A stretch of 64,000 bases of DNA from Planctomycetota bacterium (GTDB lineage Bacteria; Planctomycetota; Planctomycetia; Pirellulales; PALSA-1355), in assembly GCA_003389325.1 (NCBI GenBank), contig QQVE01000024.1, positions 1 through 64,000 of the forward strand, written 5' to 3'. The position numbers and the translations under genes were made by a program. This document shows positions 25,787 through 35,089 of the stretch, piece after piece; position 1 is the stretch's first letter; each line of letters opens with the position of its first letter. The notes below the pieces were generated by a model, which worked only from the letters and a program-made list of their open reading frames with translations, made no database searches and was not told the DNA's origin.

Positions 25787-26869
25787 ATGAAACTCCCTTT
25801 GATCCTCGCCCTGTTCGCCGTGCTGGCCGCGCCTGCCGTGGCTGAGGACGATATCACGATCCAGCGGATCTTCGGCCCCGAAATTCCCGGCCGCTACAAG
25901 CACCCGGCGTCGTTTACGGAGCTCGACAACGGCGACTTGTACCTGGTCTACTACGGCGGCGACGGCGAATACGAAGGCGACACCAAGGTGTTCGGCTCGC
26001 GGCTGCCCAAAGGAAGCGACACCTGGACCAAGCCTGAGGTGATCGCCGACACGCCGGGCTTCTCCGAAGGCAACGCCGCCGCCTGGCAAGCGCCCGACGG
26101 CGTGGTATGGCTGTTCTACATCACCAACTACGGCCCCACCTGGTCCACCTCGCGGATCAAGTACAAGATCTCCAAAGACGGCGCCCACACCTGGTCCGAT
26201 TCGGTGATGCTGGCCTGGGAGTTGGGCTCGATGGCCCGCGGCAAGCCGATCGTGCTGAGCGACGGCAGCTACCTGTTGCCGGTCTATCACGAGACGGGCG
26301 AAGACCGCGAGATGACCGCCTCGGATACGTGCAGCTACTTCTTCCGCTACGATCCTAAGACCAAGGAGTGGACCGAGTCGGGGCGAATCTATTCCGAAAA
26401 CGGCAACCTGCAGCCCTGCCCGGTGCAGATCACCGACGACTACCTGATCGCCTACTGCCGCCCGGGCGGCGACTTCGAGCCCAACGAAAACCGCTTCGTG
26501 ATCCGCAGCGAATCGCGCGACGGCGGAAAGACCTGGAGCAAAGGCGAGAATACCGAGTTCCGCAATCCCAACTCGGCGGTCGACTTGATCAAGCTCGACA
26601 ACGGCCACCTGCTCTTGGTGTACAACGACAACAATCAGGGCCAGCGGATGCCGCTGACGGTGGCCATCTCCACCGACAACGACAAGACCTACCCGCACCG
26701 CCGCAACATCCTCAACAAGCCCGGCGACACGGCCGCTTACCCGGTGGCCATTCAAACCGCCGACGGCAAGATCCACGTGATCTACACGTCCGAGAATCGC
26801 ACGGTCGTCAACCAGGCGATCTTCGACGAAGACGCCATCCTGGGCCACAAGCTGCCGGACGAGAAGTAG
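25787..26869 (+). CDS. exported sialidase-like (BNR/Asp-box) protein
   Basis: 360 aa from the ATG 25787-25789. The signal peptide (MKLPLILALFAVLAAPAVA) is followed by a six-bladed propeller of the sialidase superfamily. Asp-box-like motifs are visible: SRDGGKTW (canonical), SKDGAHTW and STDNDKTY (variants). The Arg of a sialidase FRIP motif is not clear, so sialidase activity is not shown; many planctomycete relatives are simply annotated exo-alpha-sialidase. It is probably periplasmic or secreted and may act on host or algal glycans. A terminator hairpin follows. Confidence 0.8.
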   Translation: MKLPLILALFAVLAAPAVAEDDITIQRIFGPEIPGRYKHPASFTELDNGDLYLVYYGGDGEYEGDTKVFGSRLPKGSDTWTKPEVIADTPGFSEGNAAAWQAPDGVVWLFYITNYGPTWSTSRIKYKISKDGAHTWSDSVMLAWELGSMARGKPIVLSDGSYLLPVYHETGEDREMTASDTCSYFFRYDPKTKEWTESGRIYSENGNLQPCPVQITDDYLIAYCRPGGDFEPNENRFVIRSESRDGGKTWSKGENTEFRNPNSAVDLIKLDNGHLLLVYNDNNQGQRMPLTVAISTDNDKTYPHRRNILNKPGDTAAYPVAIQTADGKIHVIYTSENRTVVNQAIFDEDAILGHKLPDEK

Positions 26870-26892
26870 AGCACGAACGTTTGCACCAGAAT

Positions 26893-26938
26893 CGAGCCGG
26901 CTGAGCCCGCTATCAGGCGCCCAGCCGGCTCGCTCTAT
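26893..26938. terminator. bidirectional terminator hairpin
   Basis: A perfect 11-bp stem CGAGCCGGCTG (26893-26903) pairs with CAGCCGGCTCG (26922-26932), followed by CTCTATTT. It sits between the convergent sialidase-like and GH18 genes. Confidence 0.7.
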
Positions 26939-26939
26939 T

Positions 26940-28976
26940 TCACTCGTCGTCGAACGTCCCAAAGATGCTCGAGAACTCGAACGGGTCCTGCAAAATGCTG
27001 CTCGACTTCAAGTCGACGTAGTTCAGCTCGCCGGCCGGGTTCTGCTGATCGCGGTTGAGCGACCAAAACGACAGCCGGCCGATGTCCTGGTGTTCGGCAA
27101 ACGCCAACACCTCGCGGGCTTCCTGCTGATCAAAGATTTCGGTCGTCACGTCGTTCAGCCCGATCATCGGCGTGATGCCGACCATGCCCCACAGCTCCTC
27201 CTCGGTGCGGGTCGTGCCGTAGACCGACTGCAACTGGGCGTGCAGGCTGTTGGCGGCCTGGATGGCGTAGTCGCCCATGCGGCCGTCGGGGTTCGGCGCG
27301 GCCGAGTCGCCGTAGTCCATGGCCATGATGTTGGCCACCGCCAGTTCCACCCCGCGATCGAACGCCGATTGCAGCACGTACACCCCGTCGGGCGTCAGGC
27401 CCGTAGGCAACACCGGCAGCGTGTACGACACTTCGAGCGTACGCCCCGCGGCCGCCGCGTTCTGCTGGAGGATCACAATCGCGTCGTTGCGGCGATCGAT
27501 CGACGCGCGATGGGCCACGGCCGCGCCTTCCACGTCGAAGTCGATCCGCGTCAAGTCGTAGGCGTCGATCACCGACTGATACGCCGCGGCCAAGGCACTC
27601 GTGTCAGTGATCACCTCGGCCATTTCCTGGTTCGCCGCACCGCCAAAGGAAACGATCACGTCGCCGCCCAAATCGCGCACGCCTCCGATCTGGGTGCGCA
27701 TCTGGGCATCGAAATCGCTCCCCAGCGCATAGGCTGCGTACCCGCCCCAGGCCGGCCGGTTGTTGGGATCGGCCGTGATAAAGGCCAGCGTGAAGTACTC
27801 GACGCCGCCGTTCTGCATGGCGTCGACCAGGTTGTAGGTGGGCCACAGCCCCATGTCGACGTAGGGAGCGAACAACTGGCGGGCATTTGCCTGCGCCTCG
27901 GAAACCACCACGCTCACCGTGCCGGCCGACATCGCCCCGCGGGCATCGCGGACGAAATACATGAACGTATCGCTGCCGACGAACCCCGCCTCGGGCGAGT
28001 AGCGCACCTGGCCATCTTCGATCGCGACGCTGCCGTGGCTGCCCTGCGAAATGGCCCACAGACGGATCGGGTCGCCGTCGGGGTCGCTGTCGTTGGCCAC
28101 CACGTCGATTAAGACCGATCGCCCCTCGGTCGTCAGGGCCGAATCGAACTCGGCCGTCGGCCGGGTATTCGGTCCGATGTCGTCGTTCTTGATCACCAGC
28201 GCCGCCCGGGCCCGGTCGATCGTCGCGCCGCTGGGGCGAAACAGGTCGATGTACAGCGTTTCGTCCTGCTCGAAGTCGCGATCGCCGCGCACGTAGATGC
28301 CGAACGTCTTCCTGGTTTCGCCGGGAGCGAATTGCAGCCGGCCGCTTTTGGGCAGGTAGTCGCTGCCGGCCTCGGCCGTGCCGTCGGCCGTGGCGTACGA
28401 CACGTAAACGACGTCGTCCGACGGCTCCGAAAGCACGACGGTGCCAAACGCCAGGCGATAGCCCGACTGCGTTTCGCCGAAGGCCGTATCGCGTACCGAT
28501 ACTTTGGGCAAACTCACGCCGCCCAGTGACTCGCCGTTGAGCACGTAGCCCGTCGGCTCCGCGGGCGAGCCGCCGGGGCTGGCCACGAAACCAAACTGCA
28601 CGCTGCCGCCGGCGGGCAGGTTCGGGTTCCACGACGCACCGACGATCGTGTAGTGGTCGCCCATCTGGCTTTCGATCTGCGCGTTCCAGATGTCGCTGAT
28701 CTGGCCGGCCATGTCCAACTCGAGCCGCCACGGCGAGAACGCCGTCGGCTCGTTGTTTTGAAGCGTGATCTGTCCCGTGTATCCGCTGCCCCAGTCTTCG
28801 TCGACCTGGAAGGTAGGCGTGACGTCGACGGCCAGCAGCGTGCGGCATTCGAGCGCTTCGACGCGCATCTGCCGATTGCTTAGAATCGATGAAACCGAGG
28901 AAGAAACGTTCGTGTGACGAGTGTCACGCCGGCGGCGCGCGGAGCGGCCGCCGTAGAGATGAGTGAACCGGCGCAT
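26940..28976 (-). CDS. exported multidomain protein: CBM2-like, Calx-beta, cadherin-like, GH18
   Basis: 678 aa from the ATG 28974-28976 with a GGAG ribosome site. The N-terminus has the planctomycete LEPR-like signal (VEALECRTLLAVDV). A CBM2-like beta domain follows (VDEDWGSGYTGQITLQN...FGFVASPGG, about 50-150), then a Calx-beta repeat (about 155-270, VSYATADGTAEAGSDY). Next is a cadherin/VCBS-like domain (DPDGDPIRLW... YSPEAGFVGSDTF), and finally a GH18 chitinase-like barrel (about 365-678). The GH18 acid motif is TRIDFDVEG, with Thr where DxxDxDxE has its first Asp, while the catalytic Glu is kept. It probably binds and perhaps cleaves chitin or related polysaccharide. Confidence 0.82.
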   Translation of the reverse strand: MRRFTHLYGGRSARRRRDTRHTNVSSSVSSILSNRQMRVEALECRTLLAVDVTPTFQVDEDWGSGYTGQITLQNNEPTAFSPWRLELDMAGQISDIWNAQIESQMGDHYTIVGASWNPNLPAGGSVQFGFVASPGGSPAEPTGYVLNGESLGGVSLPKVSVRDTAFGETQSGYRLAFGTVVLSEPSDDVVYVSYATADGTAEAGSDYLPKSGRLQFAPGETRKTFGIYVRGDRDFEQDETLYIDLFRPSGATIDRARAALVIKNDDIGPNTRPTAEFDSALTTEGRSVLIDVVANDSDPDGDPIRLWAISQGSHGSVAIEDGQVRYSPEAGFVGSDTFMYFVRDARGAMSAGTVSVVVSEAQANARQLFAPYVDMGLWPTYNLVDAMQNGGVEYFTLAFITADPNNRPAWGGYAAYALGSDFDAQMRTQIGGVRDLGGDVIVSFGGAANQEMAEVITDTSALAAAYQSVIDAYDLTRIDFDVEGAAVAHRASIDRRNDAIVILQQNAAAAGRTLEVSYTLPVLPTGLTPDGVYVLQSAFDRGVELAVANIMAMDYGDSAAPNPDGRMGDYAIQAANSLHAQLQSVYGTTRTEEELWGMVGITPMIGLNDVTTEIFDQQEAREVLAFAEHQDIGRLSFWSLNRDQQNPAGELNYVDLKSSSILQDPFEFSSIFGTFDDE

Positions 28977-29162
28977 TGTGCTCTCCGTTCCCAGACCGCC
29001 CCACCTTGCGAGCAAACGCGTTAGCCATGCTCGCCGGCCCAGGCACCAACTTTAGTCGGAAGCACCGCCGCTGCAACCGTCGCTCTGGAAAAACCCCCGA
29101 ACCACCAAAAAAACGCCCGAGAAACACGCCCGCGGCGTTCGCAAGAAGCATCGGTCTTTCGC

Positions 29163-29285
29163 CACACCAGCCCGAAGCGCCAGCGAGGGAAAAGCGGCTT
29201 CGCGCCCGCCAACCACAACGCTTGCGATTGAACGATCCCGCGCAAGAAACAACCCAAACCCTCGCTCGCACTTCGGGCTGGTGTG
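29163..29285. repeat. inverted pair of an intergenic repeat (AGCCCGAAGCGC...AGCGAGGG)
   Basis: Two 27-bp arms, 29163-29189 and 29259-29285, are inverted copies with two mismatches. Their core AGCCCGAAGCGC followed by AGCGAGGG recurs as another inverted pair at 36878-36946. Both pairs lie in gaps between genes, which fits a REP-like or hairpin repeat family. Confidence 0.75.
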
Positions 29286-29306
29286 AGGGCAGGTGGATGA
29301 CGAGAT

Positions 29307-30530
29307 CTAGTCTTTCTTCTGCTGCTTGACGTACGCTTCGTACTTTTCCTTCACGCCGGGGATGGCTCGTTCGGCGTTGCGGTAGTAGATGTCGCGCAGC
29401 ACGTCCTCGGAGAGGCCCACGCCGTAGATCCGCCAGAAGCCCTGCGGCGGAAACGGATTCTCGGCATAGGGAAAGTACTCGTCGTACGTCTCCAGAAAGC
29501 GCCAGTGATAGTGCAGCCGCTTTGGATCGCGGGGGCCGTCGGTGGCGAACAGGATCCGCGTCTTGTAGCTTTCGAAGAACTTGCGAGCCGTGTAGGGCTG
29601 ACGCCCCAGTTCGCCGATGCGTGCCGCGATGTCGACGTACATGTTCGGGTAGCGGCCCAGCCACGTCGTGACCTGCCCCAGGTCGTGGGCACTGTTGGCC
29701 ACGTGCGCAGCGATGAACGTCGTCTGCGGATACGACTCGACCACCTTGGTGAACTGGCCCAGCACTTCCTTGTAGCTGGGATAGTCCTGGCCGTAGAAGC
29801 TCCAGTCGGGATGCCGCTTCAGTTCTTCCCAGCGCTCGTTGGTTTCGTCGATCGGGTCGAAGAACGCCTTGGGATCGCCGGTGTGAATCAGCACCGGCAG
29901 GCCCAGCGTGCCGCAAGCCTCCCAAATCGGTCCCCAGCGCGGGTCGTCGACGCGCATCAGCGAGCCGTCCGGGTTGCGGTACACCAGTCCCAGGTTCTTG
30001 AACACCTTCAGCCCGCTGCAACCTTTCTTCTTGAGCTTGGCCAGCTCGTCGGCCATCCGCCGCGCAAAGCCGGGGCGCTGGCAGGCCCACGACCCCGGGT
30101 CGTCCTTCTTGCCGTCGCCCATCCAGTCGATGTTGGCGAAGATCACGAAGCGGTCGGGATACTTCGTCCACAGGTACTTAGAATGCTCATCGAAGTCGCT
30201 GCCCATGCCGCCGTCGAGGCTCACGCACACGGCGATGTTCTGCGCGTCCATCACCTTGACGAAGTCGTCGAGCCGCTCGGCCGAGTGCCGCAGGCGAAAC
30301 TTGGGATGCACGTGCACGTCGACCACGGGGAACTTCGCTTTTTGCAGGTCGTGCTCGTCAACCTTCAGCGCCGGCTTGGGGCGAAAGTCTTGCAGCTCGA
30401 GCGACGGCACGGGCGCCTTGTCCTGCTTGTCCGCGGGCGGCTTGTCCGCCGGCGCCTGGGCCGGAAGCGTCGGGGTGGTCATCGCGTGGAAGCCACCCAT
30501 CACGAGCGACAAGATCAGCAAGCGCGCCAT
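29307..30530 (-). CDS. exported amidohydrolase-2 family protein
   Basis: 407 aa from the ATG 30528-30530 with SD AAGGTGA. A signal peptide (MARLLILSLVMGGFHAMTTPTLPAQA) and a Lys/Pro/Asp-rich linker precede the TIM-barrel hydrolase. VVDVHVHPKFRLRHS is the first metal-binding HxH strand, PVLIHTGDPKAFF and FIAAHVANS give further His ligands, and LFATDGPRDP gives the Asp. The family covers metal-dependent hydrolases and decarboxylases (ACMSD/LigW type); the substrate is unknown. Export makes a periplasmic catabolic role likely. Confidence 0.82.
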   Translation of the reverse strand: MARLLILSLVMGGFHAMTTPTLPAQAPADKPPADKQDKAPVPSLELQDFRPKPALKVDEHDLQKAKFPVVDVHVHPKFRLRHSAERLDDFVKVMDAQNIAVCVSLDGGMGSDFDEHSKYLWTKYPDRFVIFANIDWMGDGKKDDPGSWACQRPGFARRMADELAKLKKKGCSGLKVFKNLGLVYRNPDGSLMRVDDPRWGPIWEACGTLGLPVLIHTGDPKAFFDPIDETNERWEELKRHPDWSFYGQDYPSYKEVLGQFTKVVESYPQTTFIAAHVANSAHDLGQVTTWLGRYPNMYVDIAARIGELGRQPYTARKFFESYKTRILFATDGPRDPKRLHYHWRFLETYDEYFPYAENPFPPQGFWRIYGVGLSEDVLRDIYYRNAERAIPGVKEKYEAYVKQQKKD

Positions 30531-30793
30531 CACGGGTCACCTTGTGCTTGGGAGGGATGTTCGAGGGCGGGATGTCTCAAAATATAGCTTATGCGCGGCG
30601 CGGTCCTGCGGCTCCCGTTTGATGCCGCAGGCGGCCGAAAACGCCGCACCATCCGGCCAACCCGTCGCCCGCGCCGCTAGTGGCGGAAAATCGACACTTG
30701 TTTTCGCGGCGCGGCTTGTAACATTCCCAACCCCGCCAAGGCTTCATACTATAGGGGGTGGTACCTCGCAGCACGTCTCACGGCGAGCGGCCT

Positions 30794-32962
30794 ATGGATT
30801 TCCAACGAACCGAAAATCAATCCAGCGACGAGCAATCGCGGGCCCAAGCCTTGAGCTTGAAGCCGGCCCGGCCGCCGGTGCAGTTGCCCGGCTACGAGTT
30901 GCGTCGCTTTTTGGGCTCGGGCGCCTACGGCGAGGTGTGGGTGGCCATCGACCGCACGACCGGCCGGCAAGTGGCCATCAAGTTCTACGCCCACGGCGGC
31001 GGGGTCGACTGGTCGATGCTGGCCCGCGAGGTCGAGAAGCTGGCGTTTCTGTCGGCCGATCGCTACGTAGTGCAGTTGCTCGACGTCGGCTGGGAATCGC
31101 AGCCCCGCTATTACGTGATGGAATACGTCGAGCAGGGCTCGCTCGAGGACCGGCTTAAGCGCGAACAAACGCTGCCCGTGCGCGACGCCGTCACGCTCTT
31201 CCGCGACATCGCCGTCGGCCTGCTGCACGCGCACGGCAAGGGCGTGCTGCACTGCGACCTGAAGCCGGCCAACATTCTGCTCGACCAGGACGGGCGCCCG
31301 CGGCTGGCCGATTTCGGGCAGTCGCGCTTGTCGAGCGAGCAGACTCCCGCCCTGGGCACGCTGTTCTACATGGCCCCCGAGCAGGCCGACCTCGAGGCCG
31401 TGCCCGACGTGCAGTGGGACGTGTATGCGCTGGGAGCGCTACTCTATTGCATGCTCACCGGCGCTCCTCCCTACCGCACCGAGGCGGCGGTCGCGCAACT
31501 CGACAAGATGACGAATCTCGAAGAGCGATTGAGCCGGTACCGCAAGCTGATCGAAGACGCTCCGCCGCCGGCTGCACATCGCCAGGTGCCGGGGGTCGAC
31601 CGCCAACTGGCCGATATCGTTGACGGCTGCCTGGCTTCGGATCGCGCTCGACGCTATGCCAACGTGCAGGAAGTGCTCGACGCGCTGCGCGAGCGCCAAA
31701 AACAGCGCAGCCGGCGTCCGCTGATGGCCCTCAGCCTCGCCGGCCCGGCGCTGCTGCTGCTGGTGATGGCCATCTTCGCCGGCAGTTGGTTCTCGACCGC
31801 CATGGACGAGTCCGACGAAGTGCTGCGGATGCGGGCGCTGGAGAGCAACAGCTTCGCGGCCAAGTACGTGGCCACGAGCGTCACGAACAAGTTCGAAGAG
31901 TACGCCGGCGCCGTCGAGGACGTGGCCGCCAGCTATCGCTTTCAGACGCTGCTGGCCTCGACGCTCGACGCGCCCTCGATCGTCGAGTGGCGCGAGCGAA
32001 TGAACGACCCCGAATTGAGCGACGCCGAGCGCGAGGCGCTGCGCGAACAGTTCGTCAACGACCCGGCACGGCAGCCGCTGCAAGACCGTCTCAACGAATT
32101 GCTCGCCGACCCGGACGAGGTGCACGTCGAAAGCTGGTTCGTCACCGCCGCCGGCGGCTTGCAGGTGGCCCGAGCCCCGGTGGGCGGCACCATCGGCAGA
32201 AACTACGGCTGGCGCAGTTACTATCACGGTGATATTGAAGACCACGAGCCCGCGTGGCGGCCCGGCGAGAGCGATCACATCCAGCGCACGAACCTGTCGG
32301 CCGTGTACTACAGCGACGTGACCCACCGTTGGACGGTGACGATCTCCACGCCGATCTACATCGACGAGCCGGCTCCCAGCGGCGAGGCCGGCGGCGAAGC
32401 ACTCGGGCGGCGATTCCTGGGCGTGCTGGGCGTGTCGGCCGACGTCGGTCGCTTTCTCGACCTGCCCGAAGCCAGCCGGCAACTGTTTGCCGTGCTGGTC
32501 GACTGGCGCGACGGACCCAACAAGGGCCTGATCCTGCAACATCCCCTGTTCGAGAAGCTGCGCTCCGCCGAGAACGAGGTGCCCGAGCGTTTCGAGTCGT
32601 ACCACATCGAGGAAGAGGAGCTGCCGGCCTTTGGCGCGCTCAGCGTTCGCGAGCGTTACGTCGATCCGCTGTCCCGCGACCCGGAGGGCAAAGACTACGA
32701 CATGCACTGGCTGGCCGAGGCGGCGCCGGTCGGTATGCGCGACCGCGACACGGGCTTCGTCGTGATCGTGCAACAATCGTACGAGGGAGCGATCGGCAAC
32801 ACGCTCGAGCGGCTGAGGCAGCGATTGTTTTCGACCAGCCTCGTGGCCGGGGCGGCCATTGCGCTGGCGACCACGATCCTCTGGTGGCTGATGATTCGCT
32901 CGTTCGGCCGCCAGAGGCGCAGTGCCGCGCAGACCAAGGCACCCGTGGCTGCGGCGAAGTAG
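30794..32962 (+). CDS. membrane Ser/Thr protein kinase with extracytoplasmic sensor-like domain
   Basis: 722 aa. A kinase domain (residues about 34-300) has glycine loop GSGAYGEV (41-48), Lys63, the catalytic loop HCDLKPANILL (153-163), DFGQS (173-177) and APEQ (194-197). The Arg of HRD is Cys, so it is a non-RD kinase, but the catalytic Asp is intact. A transmembrane helix (about 310-334) leads to a region of about 340 residues outside the membrane, perhaps a dCache-like sensor, and a second helix near the C-terminus (LVAGAAIALATTILWWLMI). The adenylate cyclase-type gene 58 bp downstream is probably in the same transcript. Confidence 0.87.
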   Translation: MDFQRTENQSSDEQSRAQALSLKPARPPVQLPGYELRRFLGSGAYGEVWVAIDRTTGRQVAIKFYAHGGGVDWSMLAREVEKLAFLSADRYVVQLLDVGWESQPRYYVMEYVEQGSLEDRLKREQTLPVRDAVTLFRDIAVGLLHAHGKGVLHCDLKPANILLDQDGRPRLADFGQSRLSSEQTPALGTLFYMAPEQADLEAVPDVQWDVYALGALLYCMLTGAPPYRTEAAVAQLDKMTNLEERLSRYRKLIEDAPPPAAHRQVPGVDRQLADIVDGCLASDRARRYANVQEVLDALRERQKQRSRRPLMALSLAGPALLLLVMAIFAGSWFSTAMDESDEVLRMRALESNSFAAKYVATSVTNKFEEYAGAVEDVAASYRFQTLLASTLDAPSIVEWRERMNDPELSDAEREALREQFVNDPARQPLQDRLNELLADPDEVHVESWFVTAAGGLQVARAPVGGTIGRNYGWRSYYHGDIEDHEPAWRPGESDHIQRTNLSAVYYSDVTHRWTVTISTPIYIDEPAPSGEAGGEALGRRFLGVLGVSADVGRFLDLPEASRQLFAVLVDWRDGPNKGLILQHPLFEKLRSAENEVPERFESYHIEEEELPAFGALSVRERYVDPLSRDPEGKDYDMHWLAEAAPVGMRDRDTGFVVIVQQSYEGAIGNTLERLRQRLFSTSLVAGAAIALATTILWWLMIRSFGRQRRSAAQTKAPVAAAK

Positions 32963-33020
32963 TTTGCCGCTGCGTGAGCCGGGGCGGTAGTGCGTTTGTT
33001 GGGTAGCGAGGAACCAAAGC

Positions 33021-34790
33021 GTGGCCGACCTGATTGCACAAGGTGCCGACTGGCAGGACCGTTGGCGTCGCGCGCTCGCCGCGGGCCAATGCGTCGTGCT
33101 GGGGCGTGCGCCCTCGGGCTGGCCGGCCGCCTGGGACGATCGCATCTCGCGCCGCCACGCCGAGCTCTGCTGGGACGGCCAGCGGCTGCACGTGCGCAAG
33201 CTGGCCGAAGCCCGCAATCCGATCTTCGTCAAAGGCCAGCCGGCCGAGACGTTCGAGATCACCCCCGGCGAGCACTTCGTCATCGGCCAGACCACGTTCA
33301 CGCTCACCGACGAGCGCGTGCAGGTCTCGCAAGACGTGCCGCATCCGTTGCAGGAGCAGACCTTCAGCGCCGACTACCTGCACGGGCTGCGCTTTCGCCG
33401 CGTGGGGCCCCACATCGACGTGCTCAGCCGGCTGGGCGACGTGATCGCCGGCGCCGACAACGACGCCGAACTTTCCGTGCGGCTGGTGAACCTGCTGTTG
33501 GCCGGCCTCCCCCGGGCCGGTGCCACGGCCCTGGTCGCCCAGCACGACGACGACGCAGAGCAGCCCGCGATCGACGTGCTGCACTGGGACCGCCGCAGCA
33601 TGACGGCCAACGAGTTCCAGCCCAGCGAACGGCTCATCCAGGATGCGCTGGCGCGAAGCGAAAGCGTGCTGCACGTGTGGAACGCCGCCGACAGCGATGC
33701 CGCATCCGAGTTCACGCTGATGCAGGGCATCGACTGGGCCTTTTGCACGCCCGTGCCGGGCAAGGCTTGTCGCGGCTGGGCGCTGTACGTGGCGGGCCGC
33801 TTTGGCGACGCGGGGCTGAAAATCTCCGACCCCGGTGACCTGCGCGACGACCTCAAGTTCACCGAGCTGGCCGCCACGACGCTGGGCGCCTTGCGCGACG
33901 TGCGGATGCTCGAGCGCGACCGCGCGGGCCTGAGCCAGTTTTTCGCCCCACAGGTCCTCGACGCCCTCGCAGGCGAGCCGGACACCGCGCTTGCGCCGCG
34001 CGAGACGGAAGTCACGGTGTTGTTTTGCGACTTGCGAGGCTTCACCCGGCACAGCGAGCGGGCCAGCGACGACTTGCTGGGGCTGCTCAAGCGCGTGAGC
34101 CAGGCGTTGGGCGTGGCCACACATCACATCCGTGAACAGGGCGGCGTGCTGGGCGACTTTCACGGCGATGCCGCCATGGGTTTCTGGGGCTGGCCGTTCG
34201 AACAGCCCGACGCGGCGCTGCGGGCGGCCCGGGCGGCGCTTGCCGTGCGGGCACAATATGCCGCCGATAAGGGCTCGGGCGATCCGCTCTCGGGCTTTCA
34301 GGTCGGCATCGGCATCGCCAATGGCAGCGCCGTGGCCGGCAAGATCGGCACGGTCGACCAGGTGAAAGTCACTGTGTTCGGCCCCGTCGTCAATCTGGCT
34401 TCGCGGCTGGAGGGCATGACCAAGGTGCTGCACGCGCCGATTCTCCTCGACGAGCGCACCGCCGCGGCGCTGCGGCGCGAGATGCCCGCCGACGTGGGAC
34501 GCCTGCGGCGCGTGGCCGTGGTCCAGCCCTATGGCTTCGAGCGCAAGCTGGAAGTCACCGAACTGTTGCCGTCGGCGGCACAGTACCCAACCCTTTCCGA
34601 CGAGCACATCGCCCACTACGAGCACGCGCTCGACGACGTGCTGGCCGGCCGCTGGGGCGAGGCGTTCGAACGCTTGCATCGCGTGCCAGCCGATGACCGC
34701 GTCAAGGACTTTCTCACCGTGCTGATCGCGCAGCACAATCGCACGCCGCCGGACAACTGGGGCGGCGTCATCCCGCTGAGCTCCAAGTGA
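33021..34790 (+). CDS. FHA-GAF-class III nucleotide cyclase
   Basis: 589 aa with a GTG start. The N-terminal FHA domain (about 25-100; VVLGRAP, ISRRHAELCWDG) binds phosphothreonine. A GAF-like sensor domain follows (about 140-290), then a class III adenylate/guanylate cyclase domain. In the cyclase VTVLFCDLRGFTRHSE carries the first metal Asp, LGDFHGDAAMGFWG the second, and VFGPVVNLASRLEG the transition-state Asn/Arg. It lies directly after a membrane Ser/Thr kinase, so I infer that kinase autophosphorylation recruits the cyclase through FHA. It is predicted soluble. Confidence 0.87.
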   Translation: MADLIAQGADWQDRWRRALAAGQCVVLGRAPSGWPAAWDDRISRRHAELCWDGQRLHVRKLAEARNPIFVKGQPAETFEITPGEHFVIGQTTFTLTDERVQVSQDVPHPLQEQTFSADYLHGLRFRRVGPHIDVLSRLGDVIAGADNDAELSVRLVNLLLAGLPRAGATALVAQHDDDAEQPAIDVLHWDRRSMTANEFQPSERLIQDALARSESVLHVWNAADSDAASEFTLMQGIDWAFCTPVPGKACRGWALYVAGRFGDAGLKISDPGDLRDDLKFTELAATTLGALRDVRMLERDRAGLSQFFAPQVLDALAGEPDTALAPRETEVTVLFCDLRGFTRHSERASDDLLGLLKRVSQALGVATHHIREQGGVLGDFHGDAAMGFWGWPFEQPDAALRAARAALAVRAQYAADKGSGDPLSGFQVGIGIANGSAVAGKIGTVDQVKVTVFGPVVNLASRLEGMTKVLHAPILLDERTAAALRREMPADVGRLRRVAVVQPYGFERKLEVTELLPSAAQYPTLSDEHIAHYEHALDDVLAGRWGEAFERLHRVPADDRVKDFLTVLIAQHNRTPPDNWGGVIPLSSK

Positions 34791-35089
34791 TTTGCTGCGC
34801 CTGCCGTCACGGCGACCGCCGACCTGCCGACGCCTGATCGCGCTGCCGCCAGGGCGCGCGCCAGCCGACCAACGGCCTCGGCAAGCGCGCGAGACCGGGG
34901 AGCTTTCCAGCCCGGAATTCCGGCCTGCGCCGTCGATCGCGTGCGATTGGCACGCCCCTTGCCCCACTGGCACGCCAAGAATCGCAGGCACCCACGGCCG
35001 GGGCGCTCCACGGTTCTGCTAAACGATCGAAACATACGGGCAAAAAGCCCCCAAGAACCCAATTGATGACATTCAAGGAGTTTGTAGAG
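34791..35089. other. 299-bp gap, no supported gene
   Basis: No plausible frame lies on either strand apart from shadows. It should contain the promoter of the lipoprotein gene that starts at 35090, but no clear -35/-10 pair was picked out. Confidence 0.35.

Noticed and set aside
32640-34991. A 783-codon open frame antisense to the cyclase gene
   Set aside because: Same cause: the sense strand encodes clear FHA and cyclase motifs, and the antisense text has no recognisable domain.
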